DNA from: Billgrantia aerodenitrificans | Lineage (GTDB): Bacteria > Pseudomonadota > Gammaproteobacteria > Pseudomonadales > Halomonadaceae | NCBI RefSeq assembly: GCF_021404405.1 | Contig: NZ_JABFTV010000001.1 | Location: 620,001 to 684,000, forward strand | Direction: 5' to 3' | Length of the DNA stretch: 64,000 nucleotides | Part shown: piece by piece, positions 32,176 to 41,525 of the stretch | Position numbering within the stretch: the first letter of the stretch is position 1 | Layout: every line of letters begins with the position of its first letter | The notes under the pieces: model-generated | Told to the model about the DNA's origin: nothing | The model's input: the letters and a program-made list of their open reading frames with translations, nothing else | Database searches by the model: none | Translations under genes and position numbers: made by a program

Positions 32176-34095
32176 ATGGATGCGGAAGTACTCGAGATAC
32201 GCCAGCACATGGGACGCTTCCCGCCTTTCGAAGCCCTGGACGATGAGCTGCTCGACGAGGTGGCCGGGCAGGTCGAGGTGGGCTACTTTCAGGCGGGGTC
32301 CGACATTCTGCAGTTCGATCAGGAGCTGCATGAACTCTGCTACATTCGCAGCGGAGCCGTGGAAGTGCGGCGCCGTACGGGCGATCTCTACAATCGCCTG
32401 GGTGAAGGGGACATTTTCGGCCACTTCAGTCTGCTGAGGAACCACCGGGTGCGTTTCCCTGCCCGCGCCTTGGAAGATACCCTGATCTACTTCATTCCCG
32501 AGGCTCTCTTCGTGCGCCTGTGCGAGGCCGACGAGCACTTCTCCGACTTCGTCGAGCTGGAGCGCCCGCGGCTGGAAGCGGCGGTGGAGCAGCACAAAAA
32601 GGCCAACGACATGATGATCACCCGGGTGCGCAAGCTGCTCACTCGCTACCCGGTGATGGTCGAGGCCAGTGCTACGGTGCAGGAAGCGGCGCGCCAGATC
32701 ACCGAGGCTCAGGCATCGTCGGCGCTGATCCTCGATGAACCCGGCGACGATCACGATCCTCGTCACACCTTCACCGACAGCCAGGACCGCCCCTGGCGGC
32801 TGCGGGGCATCCTCACCGACAGCGACTTTCGTACGCGCATCGTGGCCGAGGGTCTGCCGCCCGACACCCCGGTGGGGGAGCTGACGGGGGGCAGAGTGAT
32901 CACGATTCAGTCCGACGAGTCCGTGCATGAAGCAATGCTGTGCATGCTGCGCAACAATATCCATCACCTGCCGGTGCTCTATCGTCGGCGGCCGATGGGC
33001 ATCGTCCATCTCTCCGACATCATCCGCTACGAGACCCACAGCAGCCTCTACCTGGTGAGTAACATCTTTCATCAGTCCAGCGTCGAAGGGCTGGCGCGGC
33101 TGGCCCCGGACGTGCGTGTCGCCTTCGTACGCATGGTGGAAGAGGGGGCAAACTCGCAGATGGTGGGAACGGCGCTCTCCACCATCGGGCGCAGCTTCGT
33201 GCGGCGGCTGCTGGAGCTGGGAGAAGCGTCGCTGGGTCCACCGCCCGTGGCGTACTGCTTCATGGTCAACGGTTCCATGGCACGCAACGAGCAGACCGTC
33301 GTTACCGATCAGGACAATGCCTTGATCCTGGCCGACGACTTCGATCCGGCCCGGCATGACGACTATTTCGCCAACCTGGCGAAGTTCGTCAGCGATGGGC
33401 TAGCGGCTTGCGGCTACACCTACTGCAAGGGCGAGGTCATGGCCACCAACCCCAGGTGGCGACAGCCACTCAAGGTGTGGAAGCGCTACTTCAGCGAGTG
33501 GATCGACTCGCCCACCCCGGAGCGCCTGCTACACTGTTCGATCTTCTTCGACCTGGACAGCGCCTACGGCGAGGAAGCCTACATCGAGCAGCTGCAGGAC
33601 CTCATCGCCGACAAGGCACCGCGCAGCCCCCGGTTTCTGGCCGCAGTGGCACGCAATGCGCGGAACCGTACGCCGCCGCTGGGCTTCTTTCGTACCTTCG
33701 TGATGGAGAAGGATGGTAAGCACAACAACTCCATCAACCTCAAGCGTCGGGGCACGGCGCCGCTGGTCGATCTGATACGCGTGCACGCTCTGGCCTGTGG
33801 CTCAAGGGCTCAGAACAGCTTCGAGCGGCTGGATGCCATCGCCGCCACGCAGCTGTTGGCGCCGGGCGTCGATGCCAAGCTGCGCCATGCCATGGAGTTG
33901 CTCTCCATGGTGCGGATTCGCCATCAGGTCATCGATCTTCAGCAGGAGCACGAGCCGGACAACAACATCGAGCCGGAAAACGTCGCCGACAGCGAGCGCC
34001 ACCATCTCAAGGATGCGTTTCAGGTCCTCAGTCGTGCCCAGAAGTTCCTCAAGTATCGCTACCCGATACCGGGACCCACCGGCCGGGATCGTTGA
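32176..34095 (+). CDS. cyclic-nucleotide-binding / CBS / DUF294 nucleotidyltransferase-like signalling protein
   Basis: A 639-residue cytoplasmic protein with four parts. Residues 15-130 are a CRP-type cNMP-binding fold (ILQFDQELHELCYIRSGAVE, GDIFGHFSLL). Residues 155-300 hold a CBS pair (LTDSDFRTRIVAEGLPPDTP, NNIHHLPVLYRRRPMGIVHL). A DUF294 nucleotidyltransferase-like domain follows with NGSMARNEQTVVTDQDNALI. The C-terminal part is the DUF294-associated substrate-binding domain. The GS..R..Q..TDQDNAL pattern keeps the glnE/glnD-like metal residues. Targets are unknown. It precedes a DnaQ-like exonuclease gene by 3 bases, a pairing I have seen in other proteobacteria. Confidence 0.88.
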   Translation: MDAEVLEIRQHMGRFPPFEALDDELLDEVAGQVEVGYFQAGSDILQFDQELHELCYIRSGAVEVRRRTGDLYNRLGEGDIFGHFSLLRNHRVRFPARALEDTLIYFIPEALFVRLCEADEHFSDFVELERPRLEAAVEQHKKANDMMITRVRKLLTRYPVMVEASATVQEAARQITEAQASSALILDEPGDDHDPRHTFTDSQDRPWRLRGILTDSDFRTRIVAEGLPPDTPVGELTGGRVITIQSDESVHEAMLCMLRNNIHHLPVLYRRRPMGIVHLSDIIRYETHSSLYLVSNIFHQSSVEGLARLAPDVRVAFVRMVEEGANSQMVGTALSTIGRSFVRRLLELGEASLGPPPVAYCFMVNGSMARNEQTVVTDQDNALILADDFDPARHDDYFANLAKFVSDGLAACGYTYCKGEVMATNPRWRQPLKVWKRYFSEWIDSPTPERLLHCSIFFDLDSAYGEEAYIEQLQDLIADKAPRSPRFLAAVARNARNRTPPLGFFRTFVMEKDGKHNNSINLKRRGTAPLVDLIRVHALACGSRAQNSFERLDAIAATQLLAPGVDAKLRHAMELLSMVRIRHQVIDLQQEHEPDNNIEPENVADSERHHLKDAFQVLSRAQKFLKYRYPIPGPTGRDR

Positions 34096-34098
34096 AGC

Positions 34099-34824
34099 AT
34101 GCTGTCCCATCGCCTGGCATCGCGCTCACAGGTGCAGGAGTGGCCCGCCTACCTGCAACAGCGCGCCGACGCTGCCCACGATCCGCTGCTGAAAGCCTTC
34201 TTCGCCGCCGGTTGTCCCGCGCCTGAGACGCCGATCGGCGAGGTACCGCTGGTCGCTCTGGACCTGGAAACCACCGGGCTCGACGTTCAGCGTCACGCCA
34301 TCGTGAGCATCGGTCTGGTGCCCTTCAGCCTGTCGCGCATACCGCTGGCTCTGCGGCGTTACTGGGTCGTGCGCCCCAGCCGTGCGCTCTCCGATGCTTC
34401 CATCACCCTGCACCGCATCACGCATTCCGAAGTGGCCGAAGCCCCCGATTTCGGCGACATCCTTCCCGAACTCCTCGAGGCCTTGGCCGGGCGTATCGTC
34501 GTCGTGCACTTCCGCCATATCGAGCGGCCTTTTCTCGCCGACGCGATCAAGGCGCGGTTGGGGGAAGGGGCGCGGTTTCCGATGATCGATACCATGTCAC
34601 TGGAAGCGCGGCTGCACCGGCTCTCGCTGTGGGCTCGGCTGCAGCGATGGATGCGGCGGCCGCCGGTTTCGATACGTTTGGGAGACAGTCGGAGGCGCTA
34701 TGGGTTACCGGATTACCAGGGCCACCATGCCCTGGTCGATGCCTTGGCCACGGCCGAGCTGTTCCAGGCGCAGGTAGCCAAGCATTACGATGCCGCGACG
34801 CCGGTAGGCAAGCTCTGGACCTGA
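34099..34824 (+). CDS. DnaQ-like 3'-5' exonuclease
   Basis: A 241-residue DEDD-type exonuclease. Exo I is ALDLETTGLD (Asp55, Glu57). Exo II is probably VHFRHIERPFL, with His in place of the usual Asn/Asp context. Exo III is GHHALVDALATAELF. It lacks the PHP or tau-binding regions of a polymerase epsilon subunit and looks like a stand-alone proofreading-type or RNA/DNA nuclease. Tight spacing after the CBS/DUF294 gene implies co-transcription. Confidence 0.85.
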   Translation: MLSHRLASRSQVQEWPAYLQQRADAAHDPLLKAFFAAGCPAPETPIGEVPLVALDLETTGLDVQRHAIVSIGLVPFSLSRIPLALRRYWVVRPSRALSDASITLHRITHSEVAEAPDFGDILPELLEALAGRIVVVHFRHIERPFLADAIKARLGEGARFPMIDTMSLEARLHRLSLWARLQRWMRRPPVSIRLGDSRRRYGLPDYQGHHALVDALATAELFQAQVAKHYDAATPVGKLWT

Positions 34825-34855
34825 GACTAAGCCTGCAGCGCTTGGCGGGATTCGC

Positions 34856-36640
34856 CTACAGCCACAGCTCGGCGAAGGTGTTGCCATCCACGGGACGGCC
34901 GAAATGGAAGCCCTGCACGCCGGTGCAGCCAAGGGCTCGCAGTGCCTCGGCCTGTTCGGCTTCCTCGACCCCTTCGGCCACGGTCTGCATGCCCAGGGTC
35001 TGGGCCATGGCGATGATGGTGGAAACGATGGCGTGATCGTGGCTGCTCTTGAGCATGTCCTGGACGAAGGACATGTCGATCTTGAGGGTGTCGGCGGCAA
35101 AGCGCTTGAGGTAAGTGAGAGAGGAGTAACCGGTACCAAAGTCGTCGATGGCCAGACTGAAACCGGCCTTGCACAGGGCTCGAGTGATGCGCACGGTCTG
35201 CTCGGGGTTACGCATCAGGCCGCTTTCGGTCAGCTCCAGCCCCAGCTTGCCGGGGGAGACCCGGGTGGCGATGCGCTGGATATGCTCGGCAAGACGTGGG
35301 TCATCCATCTGCTGGGCGGATACGTTGACGCTGAGCCGGCCCGGAAACGGTTTGCCTTGTCGCTCCCAGGCTGCGATCTGCTGACAGGCGGCTTCCAGCA
35401 CCCATTCGCCCAGTGGCCGGATGAGGCCCTGCTCCTCCGCCAAGGGGATGAAGATGCCGGGGCTGACCTGGCCGAGGATCTCATCGTGCCAGCGGCACAG
35501 GGCTTCGGCGCCGATCAGCTTGCCGCTCTTGAGGCTGAACTGAGGCTGAAAGGCCAGCGACAGCTTGCCTTTGGCCAGGGCGTCGCTGAAACGCAGCTGC
35601 AATATTTCGTGCTGCTGTAATTCATCGGCCATGGTGGCGGTGAAGAATCGCGTGCGGCTGCTGTCGCGCTTGGCATGGTTGAGCGCAATGCTGGCGTGCT
35701 GAAACAGCGACTGAGCGTTATCGGCATCGCGTGGGAACAGCGCGGCTCCGACGCTCGCGGAAATCGAGAAACTTCGCTCCGACAGCAGAATCGGCGCCAG
35801 CAGGCTGTTGCGATAGCGCTCGATGGCATGCGCCATGGCCGCTGGCCGGGTGTCGGTGAGCAGCACCATGAATTCATCTCCGCCCAGCCGGGCAAGGAAC
35901 TCACCCGCCTCTGCCTGGGCGCTGAAACGACTGGCTATCTCGGCGAGCACCTGGTCGCCCAGCTCGTGGCCTTGAGTATCGTTGATTTGACGAAAGCGCT
36001 GCAGGTCGAGATAGATCAGTCCCAGGCAGCTGTCGCGCAGTCGAGCCTGCTCGCAGGCCTCTTCCAGCCGCTCCATGAGGCAGCGGCGGTTGGGTAGCCC
36101 CGTGACGCTGTCCCAGTAGATGAGCTGCTGAATGCGGTAGTCGCTGCTGCGCCGCTTTTCCTCTTCGGATCGGCGTGCCATCTCGGCGCCTGCCTGAGCA
36201 GCGGCAATGCGCAGCACCTCTGAACCATAGGCGGCAAGATCGAGCGGCCGGCTCGAAAGTACGGCCAACAGGCCGACGAGGTGGCCTTGGGGGGAGCGTA
36301 GCGGAACGCCTACGTAACTCTCGACCCCCAACTCCTGCAGCATGACATCGTCCGGAAAGCGTTGACAGACACCCTCGGTGAATTCGCACACCTCGTCGTT
36401 CAGCACGTGCTCACAGGGCGTGCCAGCCAGCGTGTAGACAGCGGCGGGTTGGAGTGAGCCATGCGACCAGAAGGCGACGGTGCGGATAGTGGCGTTATCG
36501 GAAAGCAGCTTGCCGATAAGCACGTGCTCTCCATCGAAAATGGCGGAGATCCGTTCGACGAGATGGTCGAACGCCAGGGGAGTGCCGGCCTTGCCCAAGC
36601 CATCGGCGAGCAGACGAAAGGCGTCTTCGGGTGCCATCAT
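34856..36640 (-). CDS. GAF-GGDEF-EAL cyclic-di-GMP signalling protein
   Basis: A 594-residue cytoplasmic protein with an N-terminal GAF-like sensor (about 1-160), a GGDEF domain with intact ARLGGDEFMVLL, and an EAL domain with intact GAEALCRW. The EAL catalytic set appears complete: SVNVSAQQM, LELTESGL, DDFGTGYSS, LKIDMSFV and GVQGFHFGRP. Both diguanylate cyclase and phosphodiesterase activity are therefore possible; in such hybrids one often dominates. No membrane segment is seen, so the signal is probably cytosolic. It is convergent with the exonuclease gene. Confidence 0.9.
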   Translation of the reverse strand: MMAPEDAFRLLADGLGKAGTPLAFDHLVERISAIFDGEHVLIGKLLSDNATIRTVAFWSHGSLQPAAVYTLAGTPCEHVLNDEVCEFTEGVCQRFPDDVMLQELGVESYVGVPLRSPQGHLVGLLAVLSSRPLDLAAYGSEVLRIAAAQAGAEMARRSEEEKRRSSDYRIQQLIYWDSVTGLPNRRCLMERLEEACEQARLRDSCLGLIYLDLQRFRQINDTQGHELGDQVLAEIASRFSAQAEAGEFLARLGGDEFMVLLTDTRPAAMAHAIERYRNSLLAPILLSERSFSISASVGAALFPRDADNAQSLFQHASIALNHAKRDSSRTRFFTATMADELQQHEILQLRFSDALAKGKLSLAFQPQFSLKSGKLIGAEALCRWHDEILGQVSPGIFIPLAEEQGLIRPLGEWVLEAACQQIAAWERQGKPFPGRLSVNVSAQQMDDPRLAEHIQRIATRVSPGKLGLELTESGLMRNPEQTVRITRALCKAGFSLAIDDFGTGYSSLTYLKRFAADTLKIDMSFVQDMLKSSHDHAIVSTIIAMAQTLGMQTVAEGVEEAEQAEALRALGCTGVQGFHFGRPVDGNTFAELWL

Positions 36641-36882
36641 GGGCGTAGAACGGCTCCTTCGGCATAGTTGTAATGATCTATTCGAAATATGCCCGAAGCG
36701 GTGGCGGGTTACTAGTGGCCGTATGGAGCATGAACCACTTGACTAATGGGATTTTTCTCAGTCCCCATAGTCTTGTCGTGATATCGCTTCTGCCGGTGAG
36801 AGTTGCTTCACTGGACTTGACGAGACACAAGACTCGGGACCGGGCGGCCTTCCGTGGCCGCGCTGGCAGGGTGGCTCGAGGA
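36641..36882. other. intergenic region between the GGDEF/EAL gene and the BCCT gene
   Basis: About 240 bp without a convincing gene. A short GCGGCC/GGCCGC hairpin at 36844-36861 lies just beyond the BCCT stop. Nothing else is assigned. Confidence 0.4.
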
Positions 36883-38562
36883 TCAGCCGCGAGGCTCGCT
36901 CATTAACCCCTTGATGATGGCATAACAGCCCACCAGTAGCACCAGAGTGAAGGGCAACCCGGTGGAAACCGCCATCGCCTGCAGTGCGACCAGGCCGCCG
37001 CCGAGCAGCAGGGCGATGGCGATGACGCCTTCGATGATGGCCCAGAACACTCGCTGTGGCTTGGGTGCATCGACCTTGCCGCCGGCGGTGATGGTATCGA
37101 TCACCAGCGAACCGGAATCCGACGAGGTGATGAAGAACACCACCACCAGCACGATCCCCACGAACGAGGTGATGGCCGTCAGCGGCAGTTCGCCCAGCAT
37201 GACGAACAGCTGCAGCTCGAGGGCGGCGTCCTGTACGCCTTCGAAGCCGGCACCGACCAGCTGGTTGATGGCGGTGCCGCCGAAGGCGGTCATCCACAGC
37301 ACCGAGACCAGCGAGGGAACCAGCAGCACGGCGGTCAGGAATTCACGTACGCTGCGGCCACGGCTGACGCGGGCAATGAACATGCCGACGAAGGGCGACC
37401 AGGAGATCCACCAGGCCCAGTAGAAGGCGGTCCAGCCCTGGGTGAAGTTGGCATCCTCGCGGCCGAAGGGGTTGGAGAGTGCCGGCAGGTTGACCATGTA
37501 GGCGCCGAGATTCTGGAAGAAGCCGGTGAGGATCAACACGGTCGGCCCCACCAGAATCACGAACAGCAGCAGCAGTACGGCCAGGCCCATGTTGATCTCG
37601 GAAAGCCTGCGCACGCCCTTGTCGACGCCGGCCAGGATCGACACGATAGCAATGGCGGTGATGCCCAGAATCAGCAGCACCATGGTGGCGTCGGTCTCGG
37701 GCACGCCGAACAGATAGCTCAGCCCTGCCGAGGCTTGGGAAGCGCCGAGACCCAGTGAGGTGGCTAGACCGAACAGGGTGGCGAAGACCGCCAGGATATC
37801 GACGATGTGGCCCGGCCAGCCCCATACCCGCTCGCCCAGAATCGGGTAGAAGATCGAACGCATGGTGAGCGGCAGGCCCTTGTTGAAAGAGAAGATGGCC
37901 AGTGCCAGTGCCACCACGGCGTAGATCGCCCAGGGGTGGAGCCCCCAGTGATAGATCGTGGCGGCCATGCCCAGACGGGCCGCGGCTGCAGGGTCGTCGG
38001 CGGCAGCGCCGAGCGGGGCCCAGTCGGTACGTACGCCATTCTCGACGTCAGTGCCGCCCATGGCCGCCCCGAAGTGCGACATGGGTTCGGATACGCCGTA
38101 GAACATCAGGCCGATGCCCATGCCGGCGGCGAAAAGCATGGCGAACCAGCCGCTATAGCTGAAGTCCGGCTTGGCATGCATGCCGCCGATTCGCACCTTG
38201 CCCAGCGGCGACACGATCAGCACCAGGCACAGCAGTACGAAGATGTTGCCGGCCAGCAGAAAGAACCAGGACAGGTTGCCGGTAAGCCAGTCGCGCATGG
38301 CGTTGAACAGCGGCTCGACCTCGGCCTGCAGGGCAAGGGTGATTACCACGAAGAACACCGTGACCAGTGCCGAGATGGTAAATACCTTGCCGTGCAGGTC
38401 GATGCTGAAGCCGAGCTTGTCGGTGGCCAGATTGTCCTGGCCGATGACGTAGTCGGTGTCGATCAGGTTGGCCGGTCCTTCCGGAGCCGGCACGCCTTCG
38501 GAGGTCTCGGCCTCCTTGTGGCGTTCGTCGCGAGAAGTGTTGTCCACGTTATGCTCTCCCAT
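36883..38562 (-). CDS. BCCT-family transporter (betaine/choline/carnitine type)
   Basis: A roughly 559-residue transporter with twelve predicted helices. The BCCT signatures are GMGIGLMFYGVSEPMSHF, the Gly-rich unwound helix LFGLATSLGLGASQASAG, and AFYWAWWISWSPFVGMFIAR with the aromatic substrate box. Members take up glycine betaine, choline or ectoine with Na+ or H+ to balance external salt. The C-terminus is short (KGLMSEPRG), without a long osmosensory tail. The start at 38562 (MGEHNVDNTS) has AGGA 8 bases upstream. The 70-residue acidic N-terminal tail is unusual. Which osmolyte it carries is not clear. Confidence 0.92.
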   Translation of the reverse strand: MGEHNVDNTSRDERHKEAETSEGVPAPEGPANLIDTDYVIGQDNLATDKLGFSIDLHGKVFTISALVTVFFVVITLALQAEVEPLFNAMRDWLTGNLSWFFLLAGNIFVLLCLVLIVSPLGKVRIGGMHAKPDFSYSGWFAMLFAAGMGIGLMFYGVSEPMSHFGAAMGGTDVENGVRTDWAPLGAAADDPAAAARLGMAATIYHWGLHPWAIYAVVALALAIFSFNKGLPLTMRSIFYPILGERVWGWPGHIVDILAVFATLFGLATSLGLGASQASAGLSYLFGVPETDATMVLLILGITAIAIVSILAGVDKGVRRLSEINMGLAVLLLLFVILVGPTVLILTGFFQNLGAYMVNLPALSNPFGREDANFTQGWTAFYWAWWISWSPFVGMFIARVSRGRSVREFLTAVLLVPSLVSVLWMTAFGGTAINQLVGAGFEGVQDAALELQLFVMLGELPLTAITSFVGIVLVVVFFITSSDSGSLVIDTITAGGKVDAPKPQRVFWAIIEGVIAIALLLGGGLVALQAMAVSTGLPFTLVLLVGCYAIIKGLMSEPRG

Positions 38563-39129
38563 TGAAACGTCCTGGTACGAGGATGGTGGTGTTATGATAT
38601 TTGTTGCGGTGATGCCGGATTGACCGGCGGCTAACAAGAGGGCGCAAGTCCCTAGATGGTAAGGTCAATGGAAATCATGACCTTGCTTTGCATGCCATGT
38701 TGTTGGCGCAGCCAAAGTGAGGTGTTCCGAGGTGTGCAAGAAGACACCGTGGCCCCCACGTCAAGTCTGGCATCGTTGACGAGCGCTGCCAGCTTGATAG
38801 CGCTAAGAACCGCACCCATAGCGACATTATTGTGGACAGAAATTATACACAAAAAGGTTTTGCCTGCCGAGGCATCCGTATTCCCCTCGCTTTAATTAGG
38901 ATTGGGCGGAAAAATAGAGCGTAATCATCGGGTTTTGTTGGGTAACGATGCGTAATCGATAAGGTCTCGTCTGTCCCGTCTTTGCTTCAACGCTTTTTGG
39001 ACACAGCTGGGATTGCGGTGGATAGCGGGTAACGCATAGGGTAGGTGGCTACAACGATAAAGAACCAGCCAGCTTGCGTGAGCGAAGTCACACGGCTTTG
39101 CCGGATCTGGTTGTGAGTGAGAACCCTGC
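38563..39129. other. 567-bp divergent regulatory region between BCCT and polyamine ABC genes
   Basis: No gene is supported here. An inverted repeat TTGTG-N13-CACAA at 38830-38852 has an embedded TTATAC that could act as a -10 element. The region is more AT-rich than its surroundings and is long enough for promoters and leader sequences of both flanking genes. Confidence 0.4.
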
Positions 39130-40275
39130 ATGAACGAAAGTTTGCAACAAGAGCGCAATGACAGCGCAAGTGAAACCAGTCACGCAGCGGAAGCGCACTT
39201 TGTCCGTTTCATCAATGTCCAGAAGAGCTACGACGGCGTCGAGCTGGTGGTGAAGGGGTTCGACCTCGACATTCACAAGGGCGAATTCGTCACCCTGCTA
39301 GGCCCTTCTGGATCTGGCAAGACTACCTGTCTGATGATGATGGCGGGCTTCGAGACTCCCACCCATGGCCAGATTCTGCTCAAGGGAGAGCCCATCAACG
39401 ACCTGCCGCCGCACAAGCGGGGCATCGGCATGGTGTTTCAGAACTATGCGCTCTTCCCCCATATGTCGGTTGCCGAAAATCTTGCCTTCCCGCTCGAGGT
39501 TCGTCGTCTCTCCAAGGCGGAAATCAAGCGCAAGGTGGCGCGGGCGTTGGCCATGGTGCGTCTGGAGAATTTCGGTGACCGCCGGCCGGCGCAGCTTTCG
39601 GGCGGGCAGCAGCAGCGGGTGGCGCTGGCCCGGGCGCTGGTCTTCGAGCCCGAACTGGTACTGATGGACGAGCCGCTGGGCGCGCTGGACAAGAATCTGC
39701 GTGAGGAGATGCAGTACGAGATCAAGCGCATCCATGCCGAGTTGGGGGTCAGCATGATCTACGTGACCCACGACCAGACCGAAGCCTTGACCATGTCCGA
39801 CCGTATCGCCGTGTTCAACGATGGCGTCGTGCAGCAGTTGGCAGCTCCAGAAACCCTCTACGAGGCCCCCGAGAACGCTTTCGTTGCCAACTTCATCGGT
39901 GAGAACAACCGGCTCTACGGCGAAGTGACCGAAATGATCGGCGACAAGTGCCAGGTGCGCCTCGACAGCGGTGAAACGGTGCTGGCCAAGCCCGTTGCCG
40001 CCGGCGGCATTGGTGCGCGTACCACGCTTTCGCTGCGCCCCGAGCGTGTCGACATCGCAGCGAGTGGTGCCGAAGCGTCGTTCGACAACCGTTTTCGCGC
40101 CGAGGTGAGAGAGGTGATCTATCTCGGCGACCACCTGCGCACGCGGGTCAGCGTCTGTGGCACCGACGAGTTCATCCTCAAGACACCCAATGCAAAGCAC
40201 TACGCATCGCTGAGGCCGGGGCAGTCGGTCGATATCGGCTGGTCCAGCAGCGACTGTCGGGCGCTGGACGCCTGA
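39130..40275 (+). CDS. polyamine-type ABC transporter ATP-binding protein (PotA-like)
   Basis: A 381-residue ATPase of the spermidine/putrescine class. Walker A is GPSGSGKTT, the Q-loop is GMVFQNYALFPHMSV, the signature is LSGGQQQRVALARALV, and Walker B is LVLMDEPLGAL. The C-terminal 130 residues form the TOBE regulatory domain (ENNRLYGEV, LRPERVDIA). It leads an operon with a binding protein and two permeases. No strong ribosome site is visible before the ATG. Confidence 0.92.
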   Translation: MNESLQQERNDSASETSHAAEAHFVRFINVQKSYDGVELVVKGFDLDIHKGEFVTLLGPSGSGKTTCLMMMAGFETPTHGQILLKGEPINDLPPHKRGIGMVFQNYALFPHMSVAENLAFPLEVRRLSKAEIKRKVARALAMVRLENFGDRRPAQLSGGQQQRVALARALVFEPELVLMDEPLGALDKNLREEMQYEIKRIHAELGVSMIYVTHDQTEALTMSDRIAVFNDGVVQQLAAPETLYEAPENAFVANFIGENNRLYGEVTEMIGDKCQVRLDSGETVLAKPVAAGGIGARTTLSLRPERVDIAASGAEASFDNRFRAEVREVIYLGDHLRTRVSVCGTDEFILKTPNAKHYASLRPGQSVDIGWSSSDCRALDA

Positions 40276-40324
40276 TCTATGTCGAACCCATGCAGTTCAA
40301 CAAGAAAAAAGAGGAAGGTGGACG

Positions 40325-41446
40325 ATGAAACGTGACACTCAACAAGCAGGGAAACCGGCACTCAAGCTGATGGTATGTGCCGTGGCCGGCGCCTCGGTCA
40401 TGGGGCTGGCGAGCGTTGCCCAGGCTCAGCAGACGCTCAACATCGTCTCTTGGGGTGGCGCCTACAGCATGAGCCAGCAGCGTGCCTACCATGAGCCCTG
40501 GATGGAGAAGACCGGCGACAATATCGTCAACATCGACCGTAGTGCCAACGCCCTGGCCGGCCTGCGCGCCCAGTCCCAAGCGGGCAACGTCACCTGGGAT
40601 CTGGTCGACATGCTGCCTGCAGACGCCATGATCGCCTGTGCCGAGGGTCTCATCGAGCCGCTCGATCACGATGAGCTGCTGGCGCCGGCACCCGACGGGA
40701 CGCCTGCCAGTGAAGACTTCGTCGATGGCGCGCTGGGCGAATGCTTCGTGGCCTCGATCGTCTACTCCAACATCGTGGCCTTCAATAGCTCGATGTTCCC
40801 CGAGGACAAGCAGCCGAGCACCATCCAGGACGTATTCGACCTGGAGAACTATCCCGGCCAGCGTGCTCTGATGCGGCGGCCGATCAACAACATGGAGTGG
40901 GCCCTGATCGCCGATGGCGTCGACCGCGAAGACGTCTATGACATGCTCGAGACGGAAGAGGGCATTCAGCGTGCTTTCGCCAAGCTCGACACCATCAAGG
41001 ATCATGTCATCTGGTGGGAAGAGGGCTCGCAGCCACCGCAGCTGCTGGCGGACCGTGAGGTCGCCTTCGCCTCGGCCTACAACGGTCGTATCTTCGATGC
41101 CATGGTGAGCGAGAACCAGCCCTTCGAGATCATCTGGGACGCCCAGGTCTTCGAGCTGGATGGCTGGGTGGTACCGACCGGCAAGCTCGACAAGGTGCGC
41201 GACTATCTCCACTTCGCCACCGACACCCAGCGGCTGGCCGACCAGGCTCAGTACATCTCCTATGGCCCGGCCCGCTACTCCTCTTCGGATAAGGTCTCCG
41301 TACATGCGGAAACGGGTATCGACATGATGCCGCACATGCCGACCTTCCCGCCCAACTTCGCTACTGCGATCCAGAAGGACGATGAGTTCTGGGCCGACTA
41401 CAGCGACGAGCTGAATCAGCGCTTCGACGCCTGGCTGGCTCAGTAA
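40325..41446 (+). CDS. polyamine-type ABC transporter substrate-binding protein (PotD-like)
   Basis: A 373-residue periplasmic binding protein with a signal peptide ending near VAQAQ (residue 37). The mature start TLNIVSWGGAYSMSQQRAYH and the blocks TWDLVDMLPADAM, SIVYSNIVAFN and EWALIADGV match the PotD/PotF cluster. Acidic and aromatic residues expected to bind polyamine amines are present, but putrescine, spermidine or a related cation such as agmatine cannot be distinguished. AGGAAGGTGG lies directly before the ATG. Confidence 0.9.
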   Translation: MKRDTQQAGKPALKLMVCAVAGASVMGLASVAQAQQTLNIVSWGGAYSMSQQRAYHEPWMEKTGDNIVNIDRSANALAGLRAQSQAGNVTWDLVDMLPADAMIACAEGLIEPLDHDELLAPAPDGTPASEDFVDGALGECFVASIVYSNIVAFNSSMFPEDKQPSTIQDVFDLENYPGQRALMRRPINNMEWALIADGVDREDVYDMLETEEGIQRAFAKLDTIKDHVIWWEEGSQPPQLLADREVAFASAYNGRIFDAMVSENQPFEIIWDAQVFELDGWVVPTGKLDKVRDYLHFATDTQRLADQAQYISYGPARYSSSDKVSVHAETGIDMMPHMPTFPPNFATAIQKDDEFWADYSDELNQRFDAWLAQ

Positions 41447-41525
41447 GGTGTGACCGCCGCCCGGCTACAGGCCGGGCGGCGGTATCCGCTGCCTTCGTCG
41501 TCATGTTGCCTTCCGGAGGGCCAGA

